NCBI GenBank assembly: GCA_049999725.1
Contig: JBNGIS010033702.1
Coordinates: forward strand, 54,553 to 79,863
Length of the DNA: 25,311 bases
Source: Haplomitrium mnioides
Lineage: Eukaryota > Marchantiophyta > Haplomitriopsida > Calobryales
Reading direction: 5' to 3'
Both the position numbers and the translations under genes were made by a program. Below the pieces are notes generated by a model that was not told the DNA's origin, did not search any database, and was given only the letters and a program-made list of their open reading frames with translations. This document shows, piece by piece, positions 1 to 9,573 of this stretch. How positions within the stretch are numbered: the first letter of the stretch is position 1; every line of letters begins with the position of its first letter.

Positions 1-1490
1 ATGCGAAATTGGCGTGCGAAAGCAATCTCAAAGAGGAAGACGCAACGAGGGAGGGAGGAAAAATTTCCATGGAAGATTTATGTGAAGCGAGTGGACTCGT
101 GTAAGGAGGGCTAGCAAGGGTGGAGGTGGACTGGAAGGGCATTGAGAATCGCTAAGTGTTGAGCTCTAGAGGCTCAGACAATCCAGGTGTACTCATCGCC
201 GCAGGTGGACCAGCATTCGGAGGTGTATCGCTACTTGAAGCTGAAGGGGGTTCTTTCTGGTCTTGAATTCGGGAGAGGCTACAAGGGGGGATCTTGGGGT
301 TGTCTCAACATTGTTTCTACAAGAGCATCAATCCCAAGGGTGCTCGGAGGCGTTTCTGGTCAAATTTCTCAAGTGAGACCAAGAGAGGAGTGGTTGCGTT
401 AGTGTCCATGTATTGCGGAGAAGATCCATTCGAAGCTCGATGTGGAGTGGGTGGCCAATAGTCAAGAGGACTGTCTTCCAGAGGTGGAAGCTAAAAAAAT
501 TTCTTCCAAACCTGAGGAAGTAAATTTATGGCTTCTCGCGAGGGAAGTTGAAAAACTATCTGGATGATAGTGCATGGGTGAGGAATTGAAGGAAGGGTGG
601 GGTTGTTGATTAGGAGGAGGGAATTCTGCTAGGAAGCTTGGATATTGGAACATGGGAGGGCCTACAGCGTGGGCGGAGCGCTGTGTGTGTGTGTGTGTGT
701 GTGTGTGTTAGAATTGTTTTCTATTTGTATTTTCTGTAAAGCTCTTAGAATTTGGAGGACACTTGCATTCCGGTTTGTTCAGACCCTGGGAACACCCTGC
801 GAAGGGGAAGTCAGAGTTATTAGCATTGCATTGTGGTATTTCGGATGTTGAGAACTGATCTCATTTTGTATACAATACGTTTGGGTCCAAATTTGGACTC
901 CTGAATTATACTCTGGATTGCCCTCAAAAGTACCTCAGTTTATGTACGTGTGCATTTGGGGAATTGAATGTGAATGAGCAAGATTGCTGCTAAAGTAATT
1001 GTGGGTCAATGGAAAAGGCTGGGAGGTAAAGAGGAACTCTTTAAGACCTCAAGGAGAAATATTGCAACGAGGCCACCTCATACAAGAACCAAATCCCATG
1101 TTTGGTCCGCCCATGCCTTCCAAAGTGGCACCTTTGGAGGTTAAGGCCTGAAGGAGAGGTGTGACTTGCATCTGTTGGCATTGGAAGGAGGAAAGGCCAG
1201 AGGCTCATTAGAATGGGAGTAATTGTGGACCGCTGAAATATTATGAAATGCTATTCGGGTCTATTGGTTGCAACGGAAGAGCAGGTGTTGGCTATGGGTG
1301 TGTGAATGAATGTGTTGTCATTGGTTGTTGTAAGGCAGTGTTGTAGTTACGCCTCAGTAGGTAAGTAGGCATTGGGGTCAAATCGGTGCAAAGCCCCTCC
1401 CATTAAAGGTCTCGAAACACAAGTCAGCCCTTAAGTGGGTGTAAATCGGTTGGAAAGGAGATAAAGGTCCGACCATATGGCTGACATACA
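1..1490 (+). repeat. 5' LTR of element A (right part only)
   Basis: This stretch matches the reverse complement of 14250 to about 15660 with many substitutions, starting at base 1. The match at about 70-400 is easy to follow by eye. The right end is placed at the CA in ACATACA (1481-1490), followed by a T-run and a PBS-like sequence. No protein of note is encoded. Short open frames at 187-402 and 645-851 are not supported as genes. It would carry the element's promoter and leader, but I see no clear TATA box. Confidence 0.72.
682..709 (+). repeat. (TG)n microsatellite inside the LTR of A
   Basis: About 14 uninterrupted TG dinucleotides. The matching part of C's LTR (near 14925-14945 on the other strand) has only a short TGTGTG stretch, so the run probably grew after the two copies separated. 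Confidence 0.92.
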
Positions 1491-1496
1491 TTTTTT

Positions 1497-1515
1497 TGGT
1501 GATCACAGCAGGACC
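1497..1515 (+). promoter_or_regulatory. Probable primer-binding site of element A
   Basis: TGGTGATCACAGCAGGACC lies six T's after the LTR end. A related sequence sits at the same place in C (14226-14244, - strand). It starts with TGG, as a site complementary to a tRNA CCA end should. I cannot name the tRNA with confidence; it is not the standard plant initiator-Met site. Confidence 0.5.
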
Positions 1516-1611
1516 AAAGTATTTTGGAAATTAACCTTGTATTAATTTGTTAAGAAAGCAGTGGAGCAAGGAAAATAATTTTGGAATTCTGGGAGCAGCC
1601 TAGCACTAGAA

Positions 1612-3688
1612 GTGGAAGGAGATCAGTCAAGGAGGTTGCCTTGTTCCAACAAAGGAGGAATCTCTCTCAGAAGTGGAAGAAGCCTTAGAAGAGCGGTTAG
1701 AGCTCCATGTGTCGAACAACTCAACACCTCAATGGCCAATATAGGGCATGTAACGCAGAGGTCCCAGTTCAAATACAAAACATTCCGGAGATCTACTAGA
1801 GAGGACCCAAATGAGTAGCTAGATGAGTTTGAGGGCACAGCTTATGCCAATGGTGAGAACCTCATCAAGGAGGCTATACTCCCTGGGGTGTTGAAGGGAG
1901 AGGTTGGTCCTTGGTACCAGACTCTACCAGAGGCCACTAAGAGGAATTGGGACACTTTCAAGGCAGCCTTCCTAGAGGAATTCAAGAAAATAGGAGGGGA
2001 ATCAGAGGCCTTGATCAAAATTGACCAAATGGAGGTGAAGAAAACCGAATCAACGCAAAAAATTTCTGCAACAATTCTAGCAAATGGCTCAAAAGATAAA
2101 CCCCTTGCATCAGATGGGATGCTTACCTCTTGGTTCATTTCAGCCATGCCTAGAAGTTTAGGAGCTAGGATGAGGAGATCCAAACCCACATGCCTTGAGC
2201 AAGCAGTGGAAGAAGCCCAATCCTATGTCAAGGCTGAGGTGTCAACCTTGAAGAGGAACACAAAGAGGAGGGATGAGTCTGAAAGTTCTTCGGAGAGTTC
2301 TAGTCAAGAGGATAGCTTTTGACACTAGTTCTTCTTCAAAATCTGAATCTAAGAGCAAGAGTAGCCCAGAAAGCTCAGAGGATGAAAGGTCCTATATGAG
2401 GCGGAAGAAGAAAGGGAGCAGGAAGAAAAAAGAGGCCAAAGAAAAGAGGGGAAAAAAATTGACAAGCATAAGAAGGCTAAGGAGAAAAAAGCCCACCGGT
2501 CCCATGATAGAGGTGCTGGGGCAGAGACCAGCAAAAGGAGGGGGGTGAAAGACCCCATAGAGGAGATTAATGCAAAATTAGAGGCCATAACAATCCATTT
2601 TGCAGGCATGAAGCAATAGGAGAAAAAATTGTTGTCACGAAAGGCGCATGTATGGTGCGTGAAGTGAAGAACCTATGGGCACTCCCCACAAGAATGTCCT
2701 ATGGATGGGACACCTATTCATTATGTAAGGGAGGATCCACCTCAGTGGTAGCATGAAGAGGTGGAGTATGTGCAAGAAGAGCCACTCGAGCTCATGTACC
2801 AAGTGGTCAGCCAGCCCGGAACAATGGCAGGCAAACCGGTCAATCTAGTGCTTGGCCAATCAACAGCATGAGGGCACGTACGACCAGAAGGGTCAGGGAC
2901 CGGTCCGAACTGGACCAAGGTGATGGTATGCTGGAATTGCGGGTAGCTATGCCATATTTCCCCTAATTGTCCGGAGCTCAAGAAGCAAGAATATGGCATA
3001 CCAGCTTCATTATGTACCAGCTGCAAGAAGGAAAGACATCTGGCCAATAAATTGCCCCCATCCTAGAAGGCAGGAGTTGCCTCCCAATCCGGCCGAGCAT
3101 GCACCACTGCTGGTAGCAACCAATCTGGTGACCACCGCATTGGAGCATAGGGCAGAACTTCTAGGAGTGGAGATGGTGGTGGAAGAGGACTTCTACCGAG
3201 TGGCCACCAGGGCAGCAGCCAGGGCCAAGGAAATGGAGAAAGCCAAGTAGGCTCGGAAGAAGGAGAGGATCGCGAATGTGCTCCCTACTAAGGAGGATTC
3301 ATATTGCAAGAGGGAGCACCTTAAGTTATTCTATTTGAAGTAAGAGGAGGAGGTGAAGAAGCAATTGGAGGCCCTAGAGGCAGCTAAAGCTCAGCAAGCG
3401 GCAGATAAGACCTTGCTGGAGGTCAATCGTAGAAATGCCACCGAGCATGCCAAACAAGACCCGACGCCCCCGCCATCACCAAGCCCTCTCGTGCCCTACA
3501 GTATCCAAAGGAATGTAAGGGACTGCCCAGTCACCGCGACAGTGGGTGAGCTGATTAGGGACAACCCAATATACAAGAGGCAACTCTGGGAGCTACTTAT
3601 GGGCGCCAAGAGGAAAAGGAAGCTTCCCCTCATGGGCACCACCGCCAATTTGAGGATGATTTTTGCGGACAAACGATCTCTGAAATAG
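1612..3688 (+). pseudogene. gag: gag of element A (capsid, three zinc knuckles, coiled-coil tail), broken
   Basis: Gag forms the particle that packages element RNA. The capsid-like core lies at about 1740-2230, with the retrotransposon-gag signature WYQTLP followed by NWDTFKAAFLEEF. Next comes an acidic serine-rich segment (2270-2390) and a Lys/Arg-rich segment (2395-2560). Zinc knuckles follow at 2656-2697, 2929-2970 and from 3013. A charged, coiled-coil-prone tail (3180-3450, with EEEVKKQLEALEAA) and a proline-rich stretch (3455-3490) end it. The frame from GTG 1612 is the one continuous with capsid; no clear ATG start is seen. Damage: in-frame TAG at 1816, frameshifts near 2320, near 2455 in an A-run and near 3048, and stops within knuckle 1 and knuckle 2. 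Element C carries the same protein in reverse, which supports the domain order. Confidence 0.85.
2656..3045 (+). other. Three CCHC zinc-knuckle coding segments in gag A
   Basis: Knuckle 1 (2656-2697) has spacing CX2CX4HX4C, but its second Cys codon is now TGA. Knuckle 2 (2929-2970) keeps Cys, Cys, His and Cys around an internal TAG. Knuckle 3 (from 3013) keeps CTSCKKERH, but a one-base insertion in the AATAAATTG stretch shifts its last Cys out of frame. Such knuckles bind nucleic acid for RNA packaging. Confidence 0.75.
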
Positions 3689-3689
3689 A

Positions 3690-4048
3690 CATCGAGATCG
3701 CAGGGTGTACTCTGTTATTGATGCCCGTGGATAGAGAGGTAAGAATGAATATCGTGGTTGAGAAGACCTCCCACTATCTTGGCTTCAAGACTTTCCAACC
3801 AACCGAAAGAATTATGTGGTTGGTTGACAAGTCTAGGGTTAAGCTCTTGGGGGCCTTGTTGAAGGTTTCAACCTAGATTGGAGGAAATGAGTTTGCCCTA
3901 AACTACCTAGTTCTGAGGCCGGCCACAAGTTCCCCATACTCTATGTTAATCGGAAGGCCCGAGCTGTATGGTGCCAAAGTCATGCACAATTGGGAGGACT
4001 CTACATTAGTGTTCGGGCCAAGCAAGACTGTAGTTCATTACGGTGTTG
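3690..4048 (+). pseudogene. pro: Retropepsin-type aspartic protease of element A, broken and interrupted
   Basis: The enzyme cleaves the Gag-Pol polyprotein. The clearest part is the second half. MNIVVEKTSHYLGFKTF (from 3745) matches the segment after the catalytic Asp in plant gypsy proteases. A hydrophobic strand and MLIGRPELYGAKV (about 3940-3990) match the flap-to-C-terminal region, where ILG/IGR is typical. The catalytic Asp-Gly-Ser-like motif should fall at about 3715-3745, but there the frame changes, a TAG is present and only IDA can be read, so the active site is lost. An in-frame TAG also occurs near 3877. The reading frame runs straight into the 5' LTR of element B at 4049. Confidence 0.7.
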
Positions 4049-5513
4049 TGTTGTGGGTCGGCTACTACTTGAACCCACCGAGTATCCATCTATGAAAGAG
4101 GAGTATGTAAGTAAAATTTATGAATTAAATATTGATCTTGTGAGGAACCAGGCCTGCCAAGAGGATGTGGGAGGATTAGGTGGTCATTAGAGGAAAAATG
4201 GGTTTTTCGGTTTTTCAGCAAAATCTATACAGAGTAAACTGCGTTCTTATTAAGTAATTATTAGAGCTAAAATTTCATAAGCATAGTATTCATGTTAAAT
4301 GTAGTTAGTAGCAATTTACCAAAGTGAAAAAACTATTGTAAACCAGGAGTTATAACTGGTCAAAGGTCAAGTAGAATTCGACCAAAAAGTCAAAACAAAG
4401 AGAATATAGATAAAATAAAATGAAAATATTATTTTATAGGTAGAAATTTTATTTTACAAGCTTTCCAACAAGATATAGTACATGCAATTTGGACTAGTAT
4501 CAAGGATTTTAGAGGGATTCTTCTAGAAGCACTAAACAGGAGAAAAGTCAATAAAAGCTACTTTAATCTTTGACTTACTCTTTGAGAGAATCTCGAAACA
4601 TAAAGTAACTTTTGTATTAGGTACAAATAAAAGAGAATCAGCTGACTATGTTAGATGCTTGGTCAAGGAAAGCTCCAAATAAGAAGCTTCTTCTTGAAAA
4701 AGTTANNNNNNNNNNACTATTGGAGAAGCGCTTGGAGGAGCTATTGGAAGAGCTACTAAGAAAACTCATTTGAAGAGGACAATCACTTAAGGAGGGATTT
4801 CCAATAAAACGAGGAGTTTCGAATGTCAAGTGAAGACGTGATGGGAAAGTGGCTACGAATTTATGAAATTGTGAGAAGAATAGACAATGTACTGCCACCA
4901 CGCAACAACAATGAGTTGAAACGTTTTATCAACTTGATGAACTACACTTATTCTTGCTAAACGACTTTGCCTCTTTGGCTGCCACATTGTATCAACGTTT
5001 GTACTCTTCAACGAAGTGGCTATAGACCGTGGACCATGAACGATCATTCCATCGCATCAAGAACATAGTTCTAAATGGCTTCAACGGGTGACTAAGGAAT
5101 GACCATCGTAGTACGAGTATTTATAGTGGCTAAGATTTATATGCGTGAATGGTTGGTTGAGCAATTTGGAGTGGAAAGAATAGAGCAAATTTTGGCAGAT
5201 CCTAACCCATTTGTTTTTCCTATTCTAATTCAAGCAATTTGCGAGGTCCATATTTTTGTATTGTGGTAAGTGTGGTGGAAAGACAAACTCAAGTGAAGGA
5301 ACATTGTCAATTCACAAAAATTGGGAACGATTCCAGTCTTCTATGGCAAAGAGGATGAGATCGCAACAGTATATTGGAGAGATTTCAAACGTGTTGGTGC
5401 TTGCAAAAGGATCAATTCTAACAATTTCTTTGCATCTAATGTGTTGATGTGTGTTTACTAGCTACAGCCAAATACCCTGTGTATTCTCAGAGAAGAAAAC
5501 GCGTACTACAACA
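4049..5513 (+). repeat. 5' LTR of element B (contains an assembly gap)
   Basis: It aligns along its whole length with 7849-9573. The first 275 bases differ at about 23 positions by eye, and the last 660 at about 29. It is about 260 bases shorter only because the N-run at 4706-4715 replaces what is 270 bases (8503-8772) in the other LTR. The segment carrying the TATA box is therefore not visible here. Confidence 0.93.
4706..4715. other. Assembly gap (10 N) inside the LTR
   Basis: Ten N's lie between AAAAAGTTA and ACTATTGGAG. In the 3' LTR these two flanks are separated by 270 bases (8503-8772). The gap length is a placeholder and the true missing sequence is probably about 270 bases. Confidence 0.97.
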
Positions 5514-5514
5514 G

Positions 5515-5532
5515 TTGGTGAGCCTAACGTGA
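5515..5532 (+). promoter_or_regulatory. Probable primer-binding site of element B
   Basis: TTGGTGAGCCTAACG starts one base after the 5' LTR, where a tRNA-complementary primer site must lie. The tRNA is not identified. It differs from the site proposed for A, consistent with a separate lineage. Confidence 0.45.
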
Positions 5533-5564
5533 GACTTCTGAAGTAGCATAAGTGAGCATTCATC

Positions 5565-5712
5565 ATGGATGGTTCAAGGTCTTCTCACTCTTCAGGTATG
5601 TAAATTGATCCAGCAATGGCTCAAATGTTTCAAGCTTTTGTTTTCTTTATGCAACAACAACATATTACAGAGCGGAAGGAAGTAATGGCTACCAAAGCTT
5701 TGCAATTCAAAT
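5565..5712 (+). pseudogene. gag: N-terminal gag remnant of element B
   Basis: An ATG at 5565 opens MDGSRSSHSSGM, then a TAA, then IDPAMAQMFQAF and a glutamine stretch. The position just after the PBS and the Gln-rich composition fit the start of a gypsy gag. Homology ends at about 5700-5712, where the sequence passes directly into the RT thumb region. The deletion therefore removes the rest of gag, the protease and the RT palm and fingers. Function is lost. Confidence 0.55.
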
Positions 5713-6352
5713 GATGAAGAGCACATTGACTTCGACAACTGAGGTGCGCAGATTCTTAGGAGCATGTGTCTTTTATCACATATGGATTCCTGATTTTATA
5801 CATATAGCAGATCCTCTTTATTCCTTTTTAAGATAAGGAAAGAAGTTCAGATGGGAAGAAAAGCAACGAGTAGCAATGCGATAATTAAAGGAAATCTTGT
5901 CTTCACCACTTATTCTTCAACGAATTTCATATGAAGGGGGTAAGCCAATAGTACTCATAGTGGATACCAGCCCTATAGCTATTGGATGGGCTTTGGGGCA
6001 AGATGATGAAGAAGGACAATGGTATGCAGTGAGATTTGGAGAAAAAATGTTGAGTAAGAGGCAAAGAAGTTATCCTCAAGTCAAAAGAGAGCTCTAGGGA
6101 GTGGTGATGGCAATAAAAGCTTTTAGAGAGTATTTGATTGGAGCACCAATCATAGTGGAAACTAATTGCCTACTATTGCTTGGGATAATCACCAACTGCA
6201 CCACTCTAGATATTGCTATGTTGTGGTGGATTGCATATATCAAATCTCTAAATCTAACATTCAAGCACATTGCTGGAAAACAAAATCAGATTGAAGATAT
6301 GTTGTCTAGAGCTCGATTTAAGAAAGAGGAAGCGATGATCGAAGACACGTAG
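5713..6352 (+). pseudogene. pol: RT end and RNase H of element B
   Basis: The segment opens with the RT connection motif TEVRRFLGACVFYHIWIPDF (about 5740-5800), which normally follows the RT thumb. RNase H follows in the same frame: VDTSPIAIGWALGQ (first catalytic Asp), QVKREL (catalytic Glu), then IIVETNCLLLLGI, where the family expects TDC, so the third catalytic residue reads Asn instead of Asp. The end is HIAGKQNQIEDMLSR, the usual RNase H finish for this group (compare G..N..AD.LSR). In-frame stops occur near 5836, near 5882 and at 6095. The enzyme would degrade RNA in RNA-DNA hybrids during reverse transcription. This copy is dead both from the stops and because the RT catalytic core is missing. 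Confidence 0.85.
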
Positions 6353-6481
6353 GAGATCGGTACTTCAGTTTATTCTCAAGCTAAAAAATGTGTAAGTGTT
6401 TATCAACATCACTTCAAGGAGGATTTGTATGAAGGTAAATAGTTAGAAATTGGGTATTATCTCAACACTTTAACCAAAAAG

Positions 6482-7799
6482 TTGGAGTGGAGTACTGCTC
6501 AGTTTCAGCAAATCAGAAAGAAGGCTTATCAATACTTATTGCAAGATGGTTGTCTTTGGAAGAGGGCTAAACATGGGAATGAGATGCCACAACGAGTTGT
6601 GACACAAAACAGTGAACGAAAACAACCATTGAAGGAATTTCATGAAAGCTTATGGGCTAGACATTGAGGTATCTTTGCTACTCATGCCAAGCTTAAGGAG
6701 AGGTATTGGTGGAAAGGTATGTACAATGATGTGGTTTCTTTTGTGGAGGCTTGTCCAACATGTCAAATATATTCAGAAATCCGTCATAGAGATGGTTTGC
6801 ATCCTACTTATCCGCTTGCCTTGCATTATAAATGGGTTGTGGATTTAGTCACCATGCCTATAGGAGTCTGGCAAAGACGCTACTTATTGTTAGCAAGGGA
6901 GGATTTATCAAATCAAGTCGATGGTAGGGCCTTGCGAGTGAAAACAACATAGGCAATTTGTAGATTTCTGCTTGAGTATGTTATTTTTTGCTATACATGT
7001 GTGGGAAAGATTACAGCAGATAGAGGAGAGTTAGATGCTCAAGAAGCAAGAGAATTCTTTGCTCAATGTGGGGTCAAATTGGCCCTTTCTACAACTTACA
7101 ACCGTGAAGGAATGAAAAGAGTGAACGAGTGCATCTACCCATCATTAAAGCTCTTGTGAAGGCTTGCAAGGGGAAATCATCTGAGTGGCTAAGGCTTCTT
7201 CTATTTGCTTTATGGGCTGATAGAACAACTCATAGCACAGTCACTGGTTATATACCCACTGAGTTAATCCAAGGCAAAACCCCGATTATGCCTATTGAGG
7301 ATCATATTCTAACTTGGAGTGCCTTACCTTGGGAGGATCATATCTCACAAGAGGAGTTGCTTACACTACGGATCAAGCAGCTAGAAAGAAGACGTGAAGA
7401 TATTGAGCTAGCAGTGGAAAGATTGAAGAAAGCTCGTTTGAAGAACAAATAGAGGTTTGATCGCCAACATCGATTGAGGCCTAAGCAGATTCATGAAGAA
7501 GATTAGATGTTGGTGTATGACAATAGCTTGGACAATAAACATAGTGCACTCAAAAAAATTTCTAAGTGCTGGTTTGGACCAAATGTGGTAGTGACAGTTC
7601 AAGACAATGCTACTTATTCCCTAAGAGAATTGGATGGGACACATCTCAAGGTTCCAATCGCTAGTAAACGAGTAAAACTCTTCAAGAACAAAGATGGTGC
7701 TATGGATATTGAGGAGCTGGTTTCTGAAGATGATCCTTATATAGAGCAAACATCAAGTTCATCCATTCCTCTAGGTGAAAGCCGACCACAACCTTTTTG
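6482..7799 (+). pseudogene. int: Integrase of element B with GPY/F-like C-terminal module, broken
   Basis: Integrase inserts the cDNA into chromosomes. The zinc-binding HHCC region is seen at 6640-6775 (HESLWARH, then CPTCQ), with a stop where RH meets GIFA. The catalytic core has its first Asp in WVVDLVTMP (6830-6860) and second Asp in ITADRGELDAQEA (about 7010-7050). The Glu should fall near 7125 in the NREGMKRVNE segment, and exactly there the reading frame shifts. The downstream part (7129-7799) continues with ALWADRTTHSTVTGY, a long charged helix, and CWFGPNVVVTVQDNATYSL, a GPY/F-type module, up to a stop next to the polypurine tract. Further stops occur at about 6950, 7450 and 7504. The core layout is typical of gypsy integrase; which clade it belongs to would need a phylogeny. 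Confidence 0.85.
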
Positions 7800-7830
7800 A
7801 TTTTGGTGCATACCGGAGGATGCACAGGTT

Positions 7831-7848
7831 TAGAGGAGGTGGATGTCA
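7831..7848 (+). promoter_or_regulatory. Polypurine tract of element B
   Basis: AGAGGAGGTGGATGTCA lies directly before the TG of the 3' LTR. This is the position and composition of the plus-strand primer. Confidence 0.7.
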
Positions 7849-8465
7849 TGTTGTGGGTCGGCTACTGCTTGAATCCACCAAGTATCTATCTATAAAAAAG
7901 GAGTATGTAAGTGAAATTTATGAAGTAAATATTGATCTTGTGAGGAACCAGACCTGCCAAGGAGATGTGGGAGGATTAGGTGGTCATTAAAGGAAAAATA
8001 GGTTTTTCGGGTTTTCAGCAAAATCTATACAGAGTAAACTGCATTCTTATTAGGTAAGGATGAGAGCTAAAATTTCATAGGCATAGTATTCATGTTAAAT
8101 TCAGTTAGTAGCAATTTACAAAAGTGGAAAATCTATTGTAAACTTGGAGTTACAACTAGTCAAAGGTCAAGTAGGACTTGACCAAAAAGTCAAACCAGAG
8201 TATATGGATAAAATAAAATGAAAATATTATTTTATGCATACAAAGAATTTCTTATAAGATTTCCAACAAGATATAGTACAGGCAATTTGGACTAGTATCA
8301 AGGACTTTAGAGGGATTCTTCTAGAAGCACTAAAAAGGAGAAAAGTCAATAAAAGCTACTTTAATCTTTGACTTACTCTTTGAGGGATTTCAAAATATAA
8401 AGTAACTTTTGTATTAGGTACAAATAAAAGAGAATCAGCTGACTATGTTAGATGTTTGGTCAAGG

Positions 8466-8576
8466 AAAGCTCCAAATAAGAAGCTTCTTCTTGAAAAAGT
8501 TAAAGTTACTTTAGAACTACTTTTGAGAAAAGCTCCAAATGAGAAGCTTCTTGAGAAAAAGGCAAAGATACTTTAG
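8466..8576 (+). repeat. Imperfect 63-bp-offset direct repeat inside LTR B
   Basis: Both copies start AAAGCTCCAAAT, continue with GAGAAGCTTCTT or a close variant, and end in ACTTTA. Copy 1 is at 8466-8512 and copy 2 at 8529-8576. In the 5' LTR the N-gap begins inside copy 1. Confidence 0.8.
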
Positions 8577-8678
8577 TAGATATTATAGGAGATACTTTTG
8601 AATTTAAAATTCAAAGGCTAGCTTTCACCTAGGGGAAAAGCATCTCTAGGTTTTACTAGTAGTAATTAGTTAGACTAG

Positions 8679-8687
8679 TATATAAGG
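8679..8687 (+). promoter_or_regulatory. TATA box of LTR B
   Basis: TATATAAGG is followed by a purine-rich stretch, the form expected for a plant LTR core promoter. It lies in the 270 bases hidden by the gap in the 5' LTR. Confidence 0.6.
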
Positions 8688-9573
8688 AGGGAGAAGAAAG
8701 AGCAAAGAGGATCTAGTTTTCATTTTGAGCTTGGAGAGGCTTGACTTCATTAAGGGAGTTCATTCTTGGAGAACTATTGGAGAAGCGCTTGGAGGAGCTA
8801 TTGGAAGAGCTACTAAGAATACTCATTTGAAGAGGACAATCACTTAAGGAGGGATTTCCAATAAAGCGAGGAGTTTCGAATGTCAAGTAAAGACGTGATG
8901 GGAAAGTGGCTACGAATTTATGAAATTGTGAGAAGAATAGACAATGTACTGCCACCACGCAACAACAATGAGTTGAAACGTTTTATCAACTTGATGAACT
9001 ACACTTATTCTTGCTAAACGACTTTGCGTCTTTGGCTGCATCATTGTATCAACGTTTGTACTCTTCAACGGAGTGGGTATAGACCGTGGACCATGAATGA
9101 TCATTCCATCGCATCAAGAAGAGAGTTCTAAATGGCTTCAACGGGTGACTAAGGAATGACCATCATAGTACGAGTATTTATAATGGCTAAGATTTATATG
9201 CGTGAATGGTTGGTTGAGCAATTTGGAGTGGAAAGAATGGAGCAAATTTTGGCAGATCCTAATCTATTTGTTTTTCTTATTCTAATTCAAGCAATTTGTG
9301 AGGTCCATATTTTTTTATTGTGGTAGGTATGGTGGAAAGACAAACTCAAGTGAAGGAACATTGTCAATTCACAAAAATTGGGAACAATTTCAGTCTTCCA
9401 TGGCAAAGAGGATGAGACCGCAACAGTATATTGGAGAGATTTCAAACGCATTGGTGCTTGCAAAAGGATCAATTCCAACAATTTCTATGCATCCAATGTG
9501 TTGATGTGTGTTTACTAGCTACAGCCAAATACCCTGTGTATTCTCAGAGAAGAAAACACGTACTACGACAACA

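Larger units (their letters stand above)
4049..9573 (+). mobile_element. Element B: Ty3/gypsy retrotransposon with both LTRs and an internal deletion, nested in A
   Basis: The two long direct repeats at 4049-5513 and 7849-9573 both begin TGTTGTGGG and end in ACAACA, the usual TG...CA form. Between them are a PBS-like site, the first part of gag, the RT end, RNase H, integrase and a polypurine tract, in Ty3/gypsy order. Gag C-terminus, protease and most of RT are absent. The element interrupts A between its protease and RT, so it is younger than A. Flanks do not show a matching 5-bp target duplication (TGTTG left, GACCT right). Confidence 0.92.
7849..9573 (+). repeat. 3' LTR of element B (complete)
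   Basis: The full-length LTR is 1725 bases, beginning TGTTGTGGG and ending ACAACA. It contains a TATA box (8679) and an internal imperfect direct repeat (8466-8512 and 8529-8576). Short open frames on both strands recur in the 5' LTR because the DNA is duplicated, not because a gene is kept. Confidence 0.94.

Noticed and set aside
4853-5047. A - strand frame that recurs at 8910-9104 with nearly the same peptide
   Set aside because: The recurrence comes from the duplicated LTR. The peptide has no recognisable domain.
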